The notes: generated by a model from the sequence alone, not told the origin. A stretch of DNA of 64,000 bases from Amycolatopsis nivea (GCF_004522235.1 NZ_SDLT01000002.1:1-64000); one strand, 5' to 3'; positions 1 to 10,074 are shown, numbered from the stretch's first letter. Numbers and translations are program-made.

Positions 1-56
1 AAAACCTCAACTCGGTGGATCCAGGTCTGATTCCCTCAAGGAGCCCTTCACGGACG

Positions 57-1169
57 TCAGAGGATCTCGGCGGCCGAACCGACGTCCGGCGGGCCGAGGT
101 CCGGGTTCAGTGCTCCGGCGTCGACCAGTTCCACCTCGACCTTGTGCGGCTGGATCCGCCCGTCGCGGATGTCCTCCGCGTAGTGGCAGGCCACCCGGTG
201 TCCGGCGCCGATCTCGCGCAATTGCGGGCGATCGGTGTCGCACAGGCTTTCCTGCTTCCACGGGCACCGCGTGTGGAAGCGGCAGCCCGACGGCGGGTTG
301 GCGGGCGACGGGAGGTCGCCGGCGAGCAGGATTTGCTCGCGGCTGTCCTCCACCACCGGGTCCGGCACCGGGATCGCCGACAGCAGCGCGCGCGTGTACG
401 GGTGCAGCGGGTTTTGGTACAGCTCCTCCGACGTCGTTTCCTCGACCAGCGCGCCGAGGTACATCACGCCGATCCGGTCGGAGATGTGCCGGACCACCGC
501 GAGGTCGTGCGCGATCACCACGTAGGTGAGACCGAGTTCGTCCTGGAGGTCCTCCAGCAGGTTCACCACCTGCGCCTGCACCGAAACGTCCAGCGCGGAC
601 ACCGGTTCGTCGGCGACGATCAGGTCCGGCTCCACCGACAGCGCCCGCGCGATGCCGATGCGCTGGCGCTGACCGCCGGAGAACTCGTGCGGGTACTTCC
701 GCAGCGAGGACTCCGGAAGGCCCACCGCGCTCAGCAGTTCGCGCAGCCGCTTCGCGGTCGACTCCTTGTCCTTGTCGAGACCGTGCGCGCGCATGCCCTC
801 GACGAGGATCGATTCGACCGACTGGCGCGGGTCCAGGCTCGACATCGGGTCCTGGAACACCATCTGCATCCGCCGCCGCGCCTTGCGCAACTGCTCGCCC
901 TTGAGCTGGGCGACGTCGGTGCCGTCGAACACGACCTTGCCGTCGGTCGGTTCGTTGAGCCGCAGGATCGCGCGGCCGAGCGTCGACTTGCCGCAGCCGG
1001 ATTCGCCGACCAGGCCGTAGGTTTCGCCGCGGCGGATCGACAGGTCGACCCCGTCGACCGCGAACACGTGGCCCACCGTGCGGTCCACGACGATGCCGCG
1101 TTTGATCGGGAAGTGCACCTTGAGGCCGGTGACCTCGAGCAGCACCTCGTCGGTGTTCGCCACCGTCAT
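57..1169 (-). CDS. Oligopeptide/dipeptide ABC transporter ATP-binding protein (OppF/DppF type)
   Basis: Cytoplasmic ATPase, 370 aa, last gene of the peptide importer operon. It hydrolyses ATP to drive uptake through the two permeases encoded upstream. Walker [10 protein letters not shown] lies at residues 55-63, followed by the Q-loop VFQDP, the signature FSGGQRQR, Walker B LIVADEP and the H-loop VIAHD. The C-terminal extension with HPYTRALL and a Cys-containing CRFHTRCPW segment is typical of the oligopeptide-specific subfamily. The ATG at 1169 overlaps the stop of the preceding gene as ATGA and has a GGAGGAGG ribosome binding site, so the longer open frame upstream is not used. Family call is secure; whether the substrate is a di- or oligopeptide cannot be read from the sequence. 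Confidence 0.93.
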   Translation of the reverse strand: MTVANTDEVLLEVTGLKVHFPIKRGIVVDRTVGHVFAVDGVDLSIRRGETYGLVGESGCGKSTLGRAILRLNEPTDGKVVFDGTDVAQLKGEQLRKARRRMQMVFQDPMSSLDPRQSVESILVEGMRAHGLDKDKESTAKRLRELLSAVGLPESSLRKYPHEFSGGQRQRIGIARALSVEPDLIVADEPVSALDVSVQAQVVNLLEDLQDELGLTYVVIAHDLAVVRHISDRIGVMYLGALVEETTSEELYQNPLHPYTRALLSAIPVPDPVVEDSREQILLAGDLPSPANPPSGCRFHTRCPWKQESLCDTDRPQLREIGAGHRVACHYAEDIRDGRIQPHKVEVELVDAGALNPDLGPPDVGSAAEIL

Positions 1170-2161
1170 CGGGTTCCTCCTCCTGCCGCCACGGCGGGTT
1201 GCACCGGGTTGTGGCAGCGCAGCAAGCCGTTCCGGTCGGGAACCAGCTCCGGCGAATTCTCCAGGCAGGCCTGGATCGCGTTCGGGCAGCGCGGCGCGAA
1301 GGCACACCCGCCGTCCCATGGGATGTTGTCGGCCACCGAACCGCGGATCGGCACCAGCTTCTCGCCGCGGCCCTCGTCGAGCCGCGGGATCGAGGCCAGC
1401 AGGCCGTGCGTGTACGGATGCCGCGGCTGCGCGAACAGCGAATGCCGCTCCTGGCGTTCCACGATCCGGCCGCCGTAAAGCACGTTGACCTCGTCGCAGA
1501 GCCCGGCGACGACGCCGAGGTCGTGCGTGATCATCACCAGCGCGGTCCCGGTGTCCTGCACCAGTTCCCGCAGCAGGGCGAGGATCTGCGCCTGGATCGT
1601 CACGTCGAGCGCGGTGGTCGGCTCGTCCGCGATGAGCAGCCGAGGACGGCACGCCAGCGCGATCGCGATCAGCGCGCGCTGGCGCATCCCGCCGGAAAGC
1701 TGGTGCGGGTACTCGGAAAGCCGCCGCGTCGGGTCGGGAATGCCGACCTTGTCGAGCAGTTCCGCCGCTTCGATCCGCGCCTTCTTGCGCGGCATGTCGC
1801 GGTGGCGCTCCAGCACCTCGGTGATCTGCAGCCCGATCGGGATGACCGGGTTCAGCGAGGACAGCGGGTCCTGGAACACCATGCCGAGATCACGGCCGCG
1901 CCGGTCGCGCATTTCGCGGTCGGACAGGGTCAGCAGATCGGTGCCCTCGAAGCGCACCGAACCGCTGACGGTGTTGCCGCGCTTGGCGAGCAGCCGCATG
2001 ATCGCGAGCGACGTCACCGACTTGCCGCAGCCGGACTCGCCGACCAGCCCGACCGTCTGGCCGGGTTCGACGTCGAAACTCACGCCGTCGACCGCGGTGA
2101 ACGGACGCTCGCCGCGGCGCTGGAACACGACCTTCAGGTCGCGGACTTCGAGAAGTGCCAC
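1166..2161 (-). CDS. Oligopeptide/dipeptide ABC transporter ATP-binding protein (OppD/DppD type)
   Basis: Partner ATPase of the importer, 331 aa. Walker [10 protein letters not shown] is at residues 41-49; the Q-loop [11 protein letters not shown], the signature [12 protein letters not shown] and Walker B LLIADEP follow. The C-terminal oligopeptide domain contains [10 protein letters not shown]. It starts at a GTG four bases after the stop of the upstream permease and overlaps the next ATPase by ATGA, so the genes are translationally coupled. Two non-identical ATPases are normal for Opp/Dpp systems, which run as heterodimers. Confidence 0.93.
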   Translation of the reverse strand: MALLEVRDLKVVFQRRGERPFTAVDGVSFDVEPGQTVGLVGESGCGKSVTSLAIMRLLAKRGNTVSGSVRFEGTDLLTLSDREMRDRRGRDLGMVFQDPLSSLNPVIPIGLQITEVLERHRDMPRKKARIEAAELLDKVGIPDPTRRLSEYPHQLSGGMRQRALIAIALACRPRLLIADEPTTALDVTIQAQILALLRELVQDTGTALVMITHDLGVVAGLCDEVNVLYGGRIVERQERHSLFAQPRHPYTHGLLASIPRLDEGRGEKLVPIRGSVADNIPWDGGCAFAPRCPNAIQACLENSPELVPDRNGLLRCHNPVQPAVAAGGGTR

Positions 2162-2165
2162 GGGG

Positions 2166-3101
2166 TCACCGCCGGTTCTTCGGGTCGAGGGCTTCGCGGA
2201 GGGACTCGCCGAGCAGCGTGAACCCGAGCGCCACGATGATGATCGCGATCGCCGGGTAGTAGGCCAGCTCGGGCCGGATGTCGAGGAAGTGCTGGGAAGC
2301 GTTGCCCAGCATCAAACCCCACTCCGCGCGGGTCGGGTCCGGGTCGCCGAGACCGAGGAACGACAGCGCCGCGGCCTCCAGGATCGCGGTCGCCAGGGTC
2401 AGCGTCGCCTGCACGATCACCGGGCCGAGCGAGTTCGGCAGCATGTGCCGGAACACGACGGTCGTCCGCTTCACGCCGAGCGACGTCGCCGCCAGCACGT
2501 GGTCCGCCTCGCGCTGGGCGAGCATCGAACCGCGCAGCAGCCGGGCGAAGATCGGCACGCCGATGATCGACACCGCGATGATCACCGTCCACTGGCTCGG
2601 CTTCGCGAACAGCGCCGCGATCGAAATCGCCAGCAGCAGCGAGGGAAACGCCAGCAGCACGTCGACGATGCGCATGAGGACGGTGTCGACCCAGCCGCCG
2701 AACGCGCCCGCGAGCCCGCCGATGAGCGCGCCGAGCAGCACGCCGATCACCGTGGCGAGCACGCCGACCAGCAGCGTCTGCTGTGCGCCGATCAGCAGCC
2801 GGGACAGGAAGTCGCGGCCGAAGTCGTCGACGCCGAGCGGGAAACCGGGCTGTGCGCCCGGAATGATGCCCCGGCCGAGGATGACCTTGTCCTGCAGGTA
2901 CCGGACCTGTGGGTCCTTCGGCGCGAGCAGCGGCGCGAAAATCGCCAGCAGCAGGAACAGCAGGGTGATCACGCCGCCGACGATCGCCACCGGGCTGCGC
3001 AGCATCCGGCGCAGTGCCTCGGCGCCGAGACTGCGCCCGCCCGCCGAAGCCGCGGCGAGCTTGTCGATCGGCTCTTTCTTCTTGTTCAGCAGAGTGTTCA
3101 C
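2166..3101 (-). CDS. Peptide ABC transporter permease (OppC/DppC type)
   Basis: Inner-membrane permease, 311 aa. A charged N-terminal cytoplasmic segment (KKKEPIDK) is followed by a first transmembrane helix, then the binding-protein-dependent transport domain with about five more hydrophobic helices and the EAA-like coupling loop around EADHVLAATSLG. The GTG start at 3101 overlaps the TGA of the upstream permease (GTGA); the open frame runs further upstream, but that part is antisense-like and not expected to be translated. Forms the translocation pore with the adjacent OppB/DppB-type protein. Confidence 0.92.
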   Translation of the reverse strand: MNTLLNKKKEPIDKLAAASAGGRSLGAEALRRMLRSPVAIVGGVITLLFLLLAIFAPLLAPKDPQVRYLQDKVILGRGIIPGAQPGFPLGVDDFGRDFLSRLLIGAQQTLLVGVLATVIGVLLGALIGGLAGAFGGWVDTVLMRIVDVLLAFPSLLLAISIAALFAKPSQWTVIIAVSIIGVPIFARLLRGSMLAQREADHVLAATSLGVKRTTVVFRHMLPNSLGPVIVQATLTLATAILEAAALSFLGLGDPDPTRAEWGLMLGNASQHFLDIRPELAYYPAIAIIIVALGFTLLGESLREALDPKNRR

Positions 3102-4099
3102 CGCACACGCACCCTCGGGTCGATGAGCCCGTAGGAAATATCCACGAGCATGTTCACGAGCACGTAGACCAGTGCCCCGAGAAGCAGCAGCGCCTGCAGC
3201 CGCGGGTAGTCCCGCTTGTCGATCCCTTCGGCGAGAAGGAATCCGAGGCCGCGGAAGTTGAACACTCGCTCGGTCAGCACGGCGCCGCCGAGCAGCGCGC
3301 CGGTCTGCAGGCCGATCGTGGTGATCACCGGCAGCAAAGCATTGCGCAGCACGTGCCGCTGGCGGACCACGGGCTGGGTGAGGCCCTTGGAGTTCGCGGT
3401 GCGGATGAAGTCCTCGTTGAACACGTCGAGCACCGACGCGCGGGTGATCCGGGTGATCACCGCGAGCGGAATCGTGGCGAGCGCGAGCGCGGGAAGAATG
3501 AGGTGCTTGATCGCGTCCCACACCGCGTCCCATTCGCCGGTCATCATTCCGTCGAGAATGGCGAAATGCGTGACGACGGTGGCGTCGATGCCCGGTGCCT
3601 GCCTGCCCTGCGACGGCAAGCCGAGCGGCGTGGAAAGCAGGTCCTGCATCATGTAGCCGAGGAAGAAGATCGGCACCGCCACGCCGACCAGGGTCAGCAC
3701 GATGATGACGTTGTCGACGATCTGGCCGCGGAACCGGGCGGCGAGATAGCCGAACGAGATGCCGAACAGCACCGCGATCAGCATCGCCGTGATGCCCAGT
3801 TCGATGGTGGCCGGGAGGAATGTGCCGATCTCCGACATCACCGGCCGGGACGACACGAGCGAATTGCCGAAATCACCGGTGACCGCGCGACCGAGGAATT
3901 TGAAGTACTGCACGAAAATCGGCTGGTCGAGGCCGAGCACGTGGTTGAGGTTCGCCAGTTTTTCCGGTGTCGCCTTGTCCCCGAGGAGAGCCGACGCGGG
4001 CCCGCCGGGAAGTGAGCGCAACCAGGCGAACACCAGGATGGACAGGATGAGGAGCGTCGGGATCGCTTGTAGCAGCCGACGCACGAGAAAACGGAGCAC
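3098..4099 (-). CDS. Peptide ABC transporter permease (OppB/DppB type)
   Basis: Inner-membrane permease, 333 aa, starting with the typical N-terminal helix after MLRFLVRRLLQ and the family sequence LPGGPASALLGD. The periplasmic loop is followed by the transport domain; DFIRTANSKGL is the EAA-like loop that docks on the ATPases. Start is GTG at 4099. It is separated from the binding-protein gene by 87 bases that contain a strong hairpin, which would lower expression of the permease and ATPases relative to the binding protein. Confidence 0.92.
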   Translation of the reverse strand: MLRFLVRRLLQAIPTLLILSILVFAWLRSLPGGPASALLGDKATPEKLANLNHVLGLDQPIFVQYFKFLGRAVTGDFGNSLVSSRPVMSEIGTFLPATIELGITAMLIAVLFGISFGYLAARFRGQIVDNVIIVLTLVGVAVPIFFLGYMMQDLLSTPLGLPSQGRQAPGIDATVVTHFAILDGMMTGEWDAVWDAIKHLILPALALATIPLAVITRITRASVLDVFNEDFIRTANSKGLTQPVVRQRHVLRNALLPVITTIGLQTGALLGGAVLTERVFNFRGLGFLLAEGIDKRDYPRLQALLLLGALVYVLVNMLVDISYGLIDPRVRVR

Positions 4100-4130
4100 G
4101 AGTAGTCCTTTGTGTACAGCCCGGGAACGA

Positions 4131-4166
4131 GGCCAAGGGCAGGCGCGGTAGCACCTGCCCTTGGCC
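4131..4166 (-). terminator. Hairpin between binding-protein gene and permease gene
   Basis: A perfect 13-bp inverted repeat (left arm 4131-4143, right arm 4154-4166) with a 10-base loop and no clear T-run. Lying inside an operon just after the binding-protein stop codon, it probably stabilises the upstream message or causes partial termination, the usual way such operons make excess binding protein. The structure is seen; the role is inference. Confidence 0.7.
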
Positions 4167-4186
4167 TGGCTGCTCAGTGGAGCACG

Positions 4187-5878
4187 TCAGCCGACAGTGA
4201 CGTTGTCAAAGCGTTCGTCGGTGAGCGGGCTGGCCACCACGCCCTTGATCTTCGGGCCGACCACGATCGCCGGCGTCGGGTAGGCGATCGGGATGGCGGG
4301 CAGGTATTCCATGATCTTCTTGTTGGCTTCCTGGTACGCCTTGGTGTGCGCGTCGCCCGAGGGCGCCGCGTCCGCGTCGGCGAGCGCCTTGAAGATGCCC
4401 TGGTTGTTCTGGTCGGTGAGGCCGAACTCCGGCTTCGGGCGGCCGAAGAAGGTGCCGACGAAGTTGCCCGCGTCGTTGTAGTCACCGGTCCAGCCCAGCA
4501 GGTGGATGTCCTGCTTGCCGTTCTGCTGCACGTCGTCCTTGTACCCGCCGTTCCACGACTCGGCGACCGGCTGCACGTTGATGCCGATGGCCTTCAGGTC
4601 CTCGGAGATCGCGGTGTAGGTGTCGGCCGGGTTCGGCATGTAGGGCCGGGTGACCTCGGTCGGGTAGTAGAACTTCAGAGTCATGCCCTCGGCGCCTGCT
4701 TCTTTCAGCAACGCCTTGGCCTTTTCCTTGTCGTACGGGTACTTGGTCACGTCGTCGGTGTAGCCGGAGATCGCCTTCGGCACGAACTCGGTCGCGACCT
4801 CGGAACCCTCGGCCAGCTTGGAGCGCACGAACTGCTCGCGGTTGATGCCGTAGGCCAGCGCCTGGCGGACCTTGGGGTTCTGCAGCTTCGCGCCGTTGGG
4901 GCCGGCCTGGTTGATGCCGAGGTAGAGCACGTTGAACGACGGGCGGATCAGCACCTGCTCGCCGTCGTTGCGCAGAAGGCCGTAGTCGGCGGGAGCCGGG
5001 AAGTCGTAGCCGTTGATGTCGCCGGCCTTGAGCGCCTGCTTGCGGGCGTTCTCGTCCGGGATCACCTTGAACACGAGCTTGTCCAGCTTGGCAGGCTGCG
5101 GCATCGTGCTGGTCTCGTTGCGCACCAAGGTGATCTGGCCGTTGCCCTGGTCCCAGCTCTCGAACTTGAACGGGCCGGTGCCGGTCGGGTGCTTGTAGCC
5201 GTACTCCGGATACGTGATCGACGTGCCGGAGCCGGTGACCTTGTCCGCGTTGTACTTCTGCAGCGCGGTGGGGCTCTGGATCGCGAACGACGGCAGGGTG
5301 AACGCGGCCGGGAAGGCGCCCTTCGCGCGGGTCAGGTTCAGGACCGCGGTGTGGTCGTCCTTCGCCTCGCAGCTCTGGTAGACCGGCTGGCCCTTGGTCG
5401 TGCCCTCGTTGTTCTTGAAGCCCTCGAAGACGTCGCCGTAGTAGATCATCTGGCTCTGGGCGGTGGCGCCCTTCATGTTGTACCAGCGATCGAAGTTGAA
5501 GCAGACGGCCTTCGCGTCGAACGCGGTGCCGTCGCTGAACTTCACGCCCTGCTTGAGGTCGAAGGTCCAGGTCTTGCCGTCGTTGCTCGGCGTCCACTTC
5601 GTGGCGAGCGACGGGGCCAGGTCCGCGGTGCCCGGCTTGTTCTGGATCAGCGTGTCCAGCATCTGCCGGGTGATCCGGAACGTCTCGCCCTCGTCGTTGA
5701 AGATCGGGTCGAACATCTTCGGGTTGCCGGTGTTGCCGAAGACCATGGTGCCCCCGGACCCACCGCCTCCGGACTCGTCGCGCTTCGATTCCGCGCACGC
5801 GGACAGCGAGACTGCGAGCGCGCCCGCGAGCCCGATCAGAGCTGCCCGGCGTGTTCGGGTCAGCCGCAATTGCTGCAT
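4187..5878 (-). CDS. Peptide ABC transporter substrate-binding lipoprotein (SBP family 5)
   Basis: Extracellular binding protein, 563 aa. The signal peptide ends in a lipobox LSAC with the lipidated cysteine at residue 28, followed by a Ser/Gly-rich linker that tethers the protein to the membrane. The family-5 fold is indicated by TMVFGNTGNPKMFDPIF near the N terminus, by DLAPSLATKW and by the downstream YGINREQFV segment. ATG at 5878 has an AAGGGGT ribosome binding site. First gene of the importer operon. The substrate is probably a peptide, but family 5 also includes nickel and glycoside binders. Confidence 0.92.
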   Translation of the reverse strand: MQQLRLTRTRRAALIGLAGALAVSLSACAESKRDESGGGGSGGTMVFGNTGNPKMFDPIFNDEGETFRITRQMLDTLIQNKPGTADLAPSLATKWTPSNDGKTWTFDLKQGVKFSDGTAFDAKAVCFNFDRWYNMKGATAQSQMIYYGDVFEGFKNNEGTTKGQPVYQSCEAKDDHTAVLNLTRAKGAFPAAFTLPSFAIQSPTALQKYNADKVTGSGTSITYPEYGYKHPTGTGPFKFESWDQGNGQITLVRNETSTMPQPAKLDKLVFKVIPDENARKQALKAGDINGYDFPAPADYGLLRNDGEQVLIRPSFNVLYLGINQAGPNGAKLQNPKVRQALAYGINREQFVRSKLAEGSEVATEFVPKAISGYTDDVTKYPYDKEKAKALLKEAGAEGMTLKFYYPTEVTRPYMPNPADTYTAISEDLKAIGINVQPVAESWNGGYKDDVQQNGKQDIHLLGWTGDYNDAGNFVGTFFGRPKPEFGLTDQNNQGIFKALADADAAPSGDAHTKAYQEANKKIMEYLPAIPIAYPTPAIVVGPKIKGVVASPLTDERFDNVTVG

Positions 5879-6303
5879 CTGGCACCCCTTGGGAATGTTC
5901 GGTGTCTCGAAAGCACCGTCGGCGGTCAGTTCGGGAAGACCAATGCGATCGGTGTGTTCGGTGACACTAGCGGGAACTCGGCCCCCGCTTAAGCACGTGA
6001 GGTTACGATCGCGCTACGTAAGGCCCAAATTGAGCGCAACGTGTCGGCAATTGTGTGCACAGCGTAGCGAAAACTGCCGGTTTGGTACGTTGAGTGGCGG
6101 TTTGCTCACCCGGTTGGCCTAGCGGTCCGGGTTGTCCGTTCCGGGTGCCGTGGATGTTCCGGAATCTCTCCGGCCGGCCTGGAGAGTTGCCCGCGAAGGC
6201 CGCCGAATCGGCCCGAATGCACTCGTGTCCGCCGTGCTCGCGCATTCCGCGCAATAGCCATTTCGCCTGCCGCAAACCGATGTCGAGCCGGGATTCCGGT
6301 TGT
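5879..6303. other. Gene-free stretch, 425 bases
   Basis: Lies between the start of the peptide-binding protein gene and the stop of the P-loop kinase gene, so it should carry the importer promoter. A 90-codon open frame on the minus strand (6003-6275) has no recognisable family and no convincing ribosome binding site. I see no tRNA, riboswitch or mobile element here. Confidence 0.5.
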
Positions 6304-6828
6304 TCAGACCAGCTGGTCGGCGGCCTCCCGGGTGCCGTCGACGGCGAACCAGCCGCGCTCGAACAACTGCCAGCGGCGCAGTTCGGCCCGTGCGGGCTCG
6401 CCGTCCCGGGCGACTGCCCTGGACAACCGTTCAGCCTCGGTGCCGCCCTCGACCCAGCACAGCCACGACAACCGGGACCGCACCGCGCGGCGTCCGCTCG
6501 ACACGCCTTCCAGCACCAGCACCTCAGGCACCTCGACGCGCACCAGCTCGCCCGGCCGCGGAGTGCCAGAGGTCCAGTCCATCCGCCGGTACTCGCCGGG
6601 CAGGCCCTGTGCCAGCGGCGTCAGCACTCCGTCTTCCAGCTGCGGCCACCACGCGACGGGATCGTCCCAGGTGGCGAAGGCGTCCGTGCTGACCAATGCG
6701 GCACGCGAACCGAGACCCTCGACCGTCTCGGCGGCGAGAGTGGATTTCCCGGCTCCGGACGGACCGTCGACGGCGAGCACCCGAACGCCGCCGAGCCGGG
6801 GCGGGGCGGCGAGCAGCGCGGAGATCAG
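6304..6828 (-). CDS. P-loop NTPase, uridine kinase-like
   Basis: Small kinase-like protein of about 174 aa. Walker A GPSGAGKST follows the first strand VRVLAVD. LVLEGVSSGRR resembles the Walker B region of uridine kinase relatives, and a lid-like RDGEPARAELRRW segment follows. No ATG, GTG or TTG lies at a suitable place: the start given is a CTG overlapping the stop of the preceding gene as CTGA; the next option is GTG at 6780, only five residues before the P-loop. Last gene of the glycan block on this strand, but it may be functionally unrelated to it. Confidence 0.7.
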   Translation of the reverse strand: MISALLAAPPRLGGVRVLAVDGPSGAGKSTLAAETVEGLGSRAALVSTDAFATWDDPVAWWPQLEDGVLTPLAQGLPGEYRRMDWTSGTPRPGELVRVEVPEVLVLEGVSSGRRAVRSRLSWLCWVEGGTEAERLSRAVARDGEPARAELRRWQLFERGWFAVDGTREAADQLV

Positions 6829-7262
6829 GGAACGCGTGCCGGCCTCGCTTCGGGCAGGCCGTCCACGGTGTCCGGCGCGGTCGTGCGTTTCTCCAGTTCG
6901 GCGATGCGTGCTTCGAGCTCGCGCTGGGTGTCTTCCAGTTCGCAGCGCAGCAAGGCGGTCTCCTCGACCGAGGTCCGTACCTCTTCCTCCAGGTGCCCGA
7001 CCTCGGTCGAAAGCTGCAGCGAAACCATCGCGAGGACCACTCCGGACAGGAAGAAGACGAAGTTCGACGGGGTCTCCACGCCCGTCAGGTGCGCCACGAA
7101 GTTCGCCACCGCGGGCACCACGGCGAGGATCACGACCCCGATGGCCACCACGAGCCAGATGCCAGCGTACTTCTCGCGCAGTTTGCGCCGCCGCATCATC
7201 TCGATGACGACGAACAGCACGAGACACGCGATGACGATGCTCAGCACCCGCCAGCCTGCCAT
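6825..7262 (-). CDS. DUF2304 membrane protein with coiled-coil tail
   Basis: 145 aa. Three hydrophobic helices occupy about residues 5-22, 34-56 and 67-84, followed by a charged region of heptad character (STEVGHLEEEVRTSVEETA) that should form a coiled coil. This matches DUF2304 proteins, which are typically encoded beside a dolichyl-phosphate-mannose-synthase-like glycosyltransferase, as here, where the glycosyltransferase stop is 11 bases upstream. Probably a membrane partner of that enzyme. The exact role is unknown. Confidence 0.82.
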   Translation of the reverse strand: MAGWRVLSIVIACLVLFVVIEMMRRRKLREKYAGIWLVVAIGVVILAVVPAVANFVAHLTGVETPSNFVFFLSGVVLAMVSLQLSTEVGHLEEEVRTSVEETALLRCELEDTQRELEARIAELEKRTTAPDTVDGLPEARPARVP

Positions 7263-7273
7263 GGAGGGCCTCC

Positions 7274-8029
7274 TTACACGGCGTCGGAAGAATCGACGGA
7301 GGGACGGCGGCGGACCAGGGCGAGCAGCAGCGCCAGCCCCGCGCGGCCCAGGTACACGGCGGATTTCACCGGCGAATGGCTCGGCGTGCCGCCCGCCCGC
7401 TCCCGCATCAGGACCGGGGTTTCCGCGATCGCGAGCTTCGCCCGGATCGCCAGCATGAGCGCCTCGACCGTGTCGCCGAGGTATTCGGCCGGGTAGCCGG
7501 CGGCGAACAGCCGGATCGCGCGCGGTCCCATCGCCTTGAACCCGGACGTGACGTCGGTGAGCCTGGTCCCGGCCAGCTTGCTGAACACCAGCGACAGCAC
7601 GGCCATCGCGTACTTGCGCGGACCGACGGCCCGGTACGAACCCTTGCCCGCGAACCGGGAGCCGATCGCGAGGTCGGCTCCCTCGTCGAGCAGCCGCAGC
7701 AACGCGCCGACCTCGGCCGGATCGTGCTGTCCGTCGGCGTCGACCTGGACCACGGTGTCGTACCCGCGCGAGACGGCGTAACGGAATCCGGTGCGCATCG
7801 CGCCGCCGACGCCGAGGTTCACCGACAGCCGGACCACCCTGGCTCCCGCCTCGCGGGCGAGTTCGGCGGTGCGGTCGAGCGAACCGTCGTCGACGACCAG
7901 CACGTCCATGCCGGGCAGCGACCGTTTGATCTGGGCGAGCACCGACGAGACGCTGTCCTGCTCGTTGAAGGCCGGGATCACGATGAGCACGCGGCGGGTG
8001 TGCACGAGCGTGCCGGACAAGTCAGCCAT
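7274..8029 (-). CDS. Family 2 glycosyltransferase (polyprenyl-phosphate sugar synthase type)
   Basis: 251 aa, cytoplasmic. The GT-A fold shows RRVLIVIPAFNEQDSV, the first acidic motif VLVVDDGSLDRT and the metal-binding VVQVDADGQHDP. It resembles dolichyl-phosphate mannose synthases, which move a sugar from a nucleotide donor to polyprenyl phosphate for use by membrane glycosyltransferases. A weakly hydrophobic C-terminal segment (GLALLLALV) may touch the membrane. Next to the DUF2304 gene and 6 bases after the stop of the DUF6541-type gene, so one operon. Confidence 0.88.
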   Translation of the reverse strand: MADLSGTLVHTRRVLIVIPAFNEQDSVSSVLAQIKRSLPGMDVLVVDDGSLDRTAELAREAGARVVRLSVNLGVGGAMRTGFRYAVSRGYDTVVQVDADGQHDPAEVGALLRLLDEGADLAIGSRFAGKGSYRAVGPRKYAMAVLSLVFSKLAGTRLTDVTSGFKAMGPRAIRLFAAGYPAEYLGDTVEALMLAIRAKLAIAETPVLMRERAGGTPSHSPVKSAVYLGRAGLALLLALVRRRPSVDSSDAV

Positions 8030-8035
8030 GAGCGC

Positions 8036-9991
8036 TCACTCCCCGTGCGAAGTGCTCAGCGCGGGTGCCACCGCGACGCCGGACTGTCCCGCGATCTCGT
8101 AAATCGTCGCGTCGGAATTGCGGAAGACGACGTGGAACATCGGGCCCTCGGCGATCCGGGCGACGCCCGCCGACTGGATCGCGGTAGCGGTGGCCAGCCC
8201 CTTGCCCTGGATGACATAGCGCACGCGCAGGTCCGTGAGGTCCCTGCGGACCCGCGGCGACGTGCCGACCTGGTCGACCTGGTCGCTGAGGTACGCGGCC
8301 GTCGTGCCCGGGCCGGCTCCGTAGAAGTTCCACTCGACGGGCGTCACGCCGGACAGCGCGTACATCCACGCGGAACCGTCGGCCTTGTTGTTCATCACGC
8401 GTTCGCCGGGCACCGTGTGCTGCGCGAGCCAGGCGTACGCGGCTTCCTCCGCTTTGGACACCGTGGGCCCGTCCTGGTACCTGGCCGCCAGCCGCACCGC
8501 GTTGCGGCCGACGTAACCGCCCCCGCTCAGCCCGCCGAGCACCACAACCAGCAGCAGCACGGCGACGCCGGTGAGCGCGACCGGCTTGAGCTTCACCCGT
8601 GGCTGCGTTTTGCGGACCAGCCAGGCGACGAAGGTGTGCGCGAACTCGCCGAACGCCACCGCACCGGCGAGCGGCACGAGCGCGGCGATCCGCCAGTGGT
8701 CGTTGTAGAAGACGCTCGTGACCGACCGCACGAGGTTCGATTCGAGCGACACGGAGACCATGAACAGCCCGCCGAACACGACGTACGCGCCGACCAGCCA
8801 CAGCATCCGCCGGTGCCGCACCATCAGCACGATGCCGATGAACGCGGGCACGCCGACCCACCACTGCGGGAACTCCGACATCGGGGAGAACGTCAGCGTC
8901 TCGCCGAGGCCGCCGGCGAGGGTCGCCTCCGTCGGCCAGTGCGCGCTCGTCACGCCGCTCGCGTTGTACAGCGACGGCAGCACGAGCGGCACGCCGAGCG
9001 CGATCGCCAGCCCGGCTGTCGCGATCAGCGTGGGAGCGCTACGCCGCCAATCGATCTTCTCGTAGCGCAGCAGCACCGCGAGCAGGATGAGCAGGAAGTA
9101 CGCGCCGAGCACGAACACGAGGCTGGTGTGCAGCCCGCACAGTCCGGCGACGCCGACCCCGAGCGCGACCGGGCCCGTCGCGCCGTCCGGCTTCAGCAGG
9201 TACCGCGCGAGCACGAGCATCGCCGGGATCAGCGCGACGCCCGCGACGTACGGCCACAGCGGACCGCGCCACAGCGAGTCGTACGGGAACGCGCTGAACC
9301 ACGTGGTGACCGCGGCGGCTGCGGCGGTACCGAGCGCCGGCATGCCCCACACGCGGCACAGCGCCGCGACGCCGACCGGCACGGTGAAAACCACTGCCAG
9401 CGCGGCCAGGTTCAGCGTGGGCATCATGGTCAGCCCGCCCTTGCCGAAGACCAGCGAGAGCAGTGCGTGGTAGGTGTCCGGGTAGAAGTAGTTCGTCTGG
9501 TGGGGCAGGTTCGCGATCGTGCCCACGGTGGACGGCCGGGCGTCGCCGTGTTCGGCGATCCAGCGGATCAGGTTGCCGTGGAACGGCGCGTCCCAGCCCT
9601 GCTGGACCGTGTTGATCCCGTTGGTGCCGCGCAAAAACGCGACCGCGCCCACGACGAGGCCCGCGGCGACGCCCGCCGCCATCACGACGTGGTCGCGCAG
9701 CGGGAGCTTCGGAAGTTCTTCGACCGTCCAGTCCGGATGACGGCGCGCGCGCAGCCGTCGCGCGGCGAACGCCAGCCCGAAGCCGACGACCGCGAGCACG
9801 AGCGTCCAGAGCGCGACCGCGAGCATCGTCCAGCGGATGCCGAGGCCGCCGAGCACCGGGACGCCGAGCGCGACGACTCCGAAAGTGAGCAGCGGCGCGG
9901 TGGCGGCGAGCGTCCATCCGCGCAGCCGGACGGCAGCCCCGAAGACGAGCCCGGGCACCCAGAACGCGAGCAGCACCAGAAGAACGTTCAT
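8036..9991 (-). CDS. Large polytopic membrane protein, DUF6541 type
   Basis: 651 aa with a dozen or more hydrophobic helices starting at the N terminus (VLLVLLAFWVPGLVFGAA). The layout of N-terminal membrane domain and C-terminal soluble region (after about residue 490) resembles GT-C-fold membrane glycosyltransferases; the closest family I recognise is DUF6541 of actinobacteria. The start chosen is the ATG at 9991, just before the first helix; the open frame runs 15 codons further. It is placed between sugar transferases and a flippase, so a role in assembling a cell-surface polysaccharide is likely but not shown. Confidence 0.78.
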   Translation of the reverse strand: MNVLLVLLAFWVPGLVFGAAVRLRGWTLAATAPLLTFGVVALGVPVLGGLGIRWTMLAVALWTLVLAVVGFGLAFAARRLRARRHPDWTVEELPKLPLRDHVVMAAGVAAGLVVGAVAFLRGTNGINTVQQGWDAPFHGNLIRWIAEHGDARPSTVGTIANLPHQTNYFYPDTYHALLSLVFGKGGLTMMPTLNLAALAVVFTVPVGVAALCRVWGMPALGTAAAAAVTTWFSAFPYDSLWRGPLWPYVAGVALIPAMLVLARYLLKPDGATGPVALGVGVAGLCGLHTSLVFVLGAYFLLILLAVLLRYEKIDWRRSAPTLIATAGLAIALGVPLVLPSLYNASGVTSAHWPTEATLAGGLGETLTFSPMSEFPQWWVGVPAFIGIVLMVRHRRMLWLVGAYVVFGGLFMVSVSLESNLVRSVTSVFYNDHWRIAALVPLAGAVAFGEFAHTFVAWLVRKTQPRVKLKPVALTGVAVLLLVVVLGGLSGGGYVGRNAVRLAARYQDGPTVSKAEEAAYAWLAQHTVPGERVMNNKADGSAWMYALSGVTPVEWNFYGAGPGTTAAYLSDQVDQVGTSPRVRRDLTDLRVRYVIQGKGLATATAIQSAGVARIAEGPMFHVVFRNSDATIYEIAGQSGVAVAPALSTSHGE

Positions 9992-10074
9992 CGATTTCGC
10001 GGTCCAACCGTGAGCACCATTTTGCCTTCGCCGCACACCGATGCCGGAGGCTGCGAAGTCACACTACTGCGGCG

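Noticed and set aside
6003..6275. 90-codon minus-strand frame in the peptide importer promoter region
   Set aside because: No ribosome binding site, no recognisable fold, and composition like non-coding DNA.
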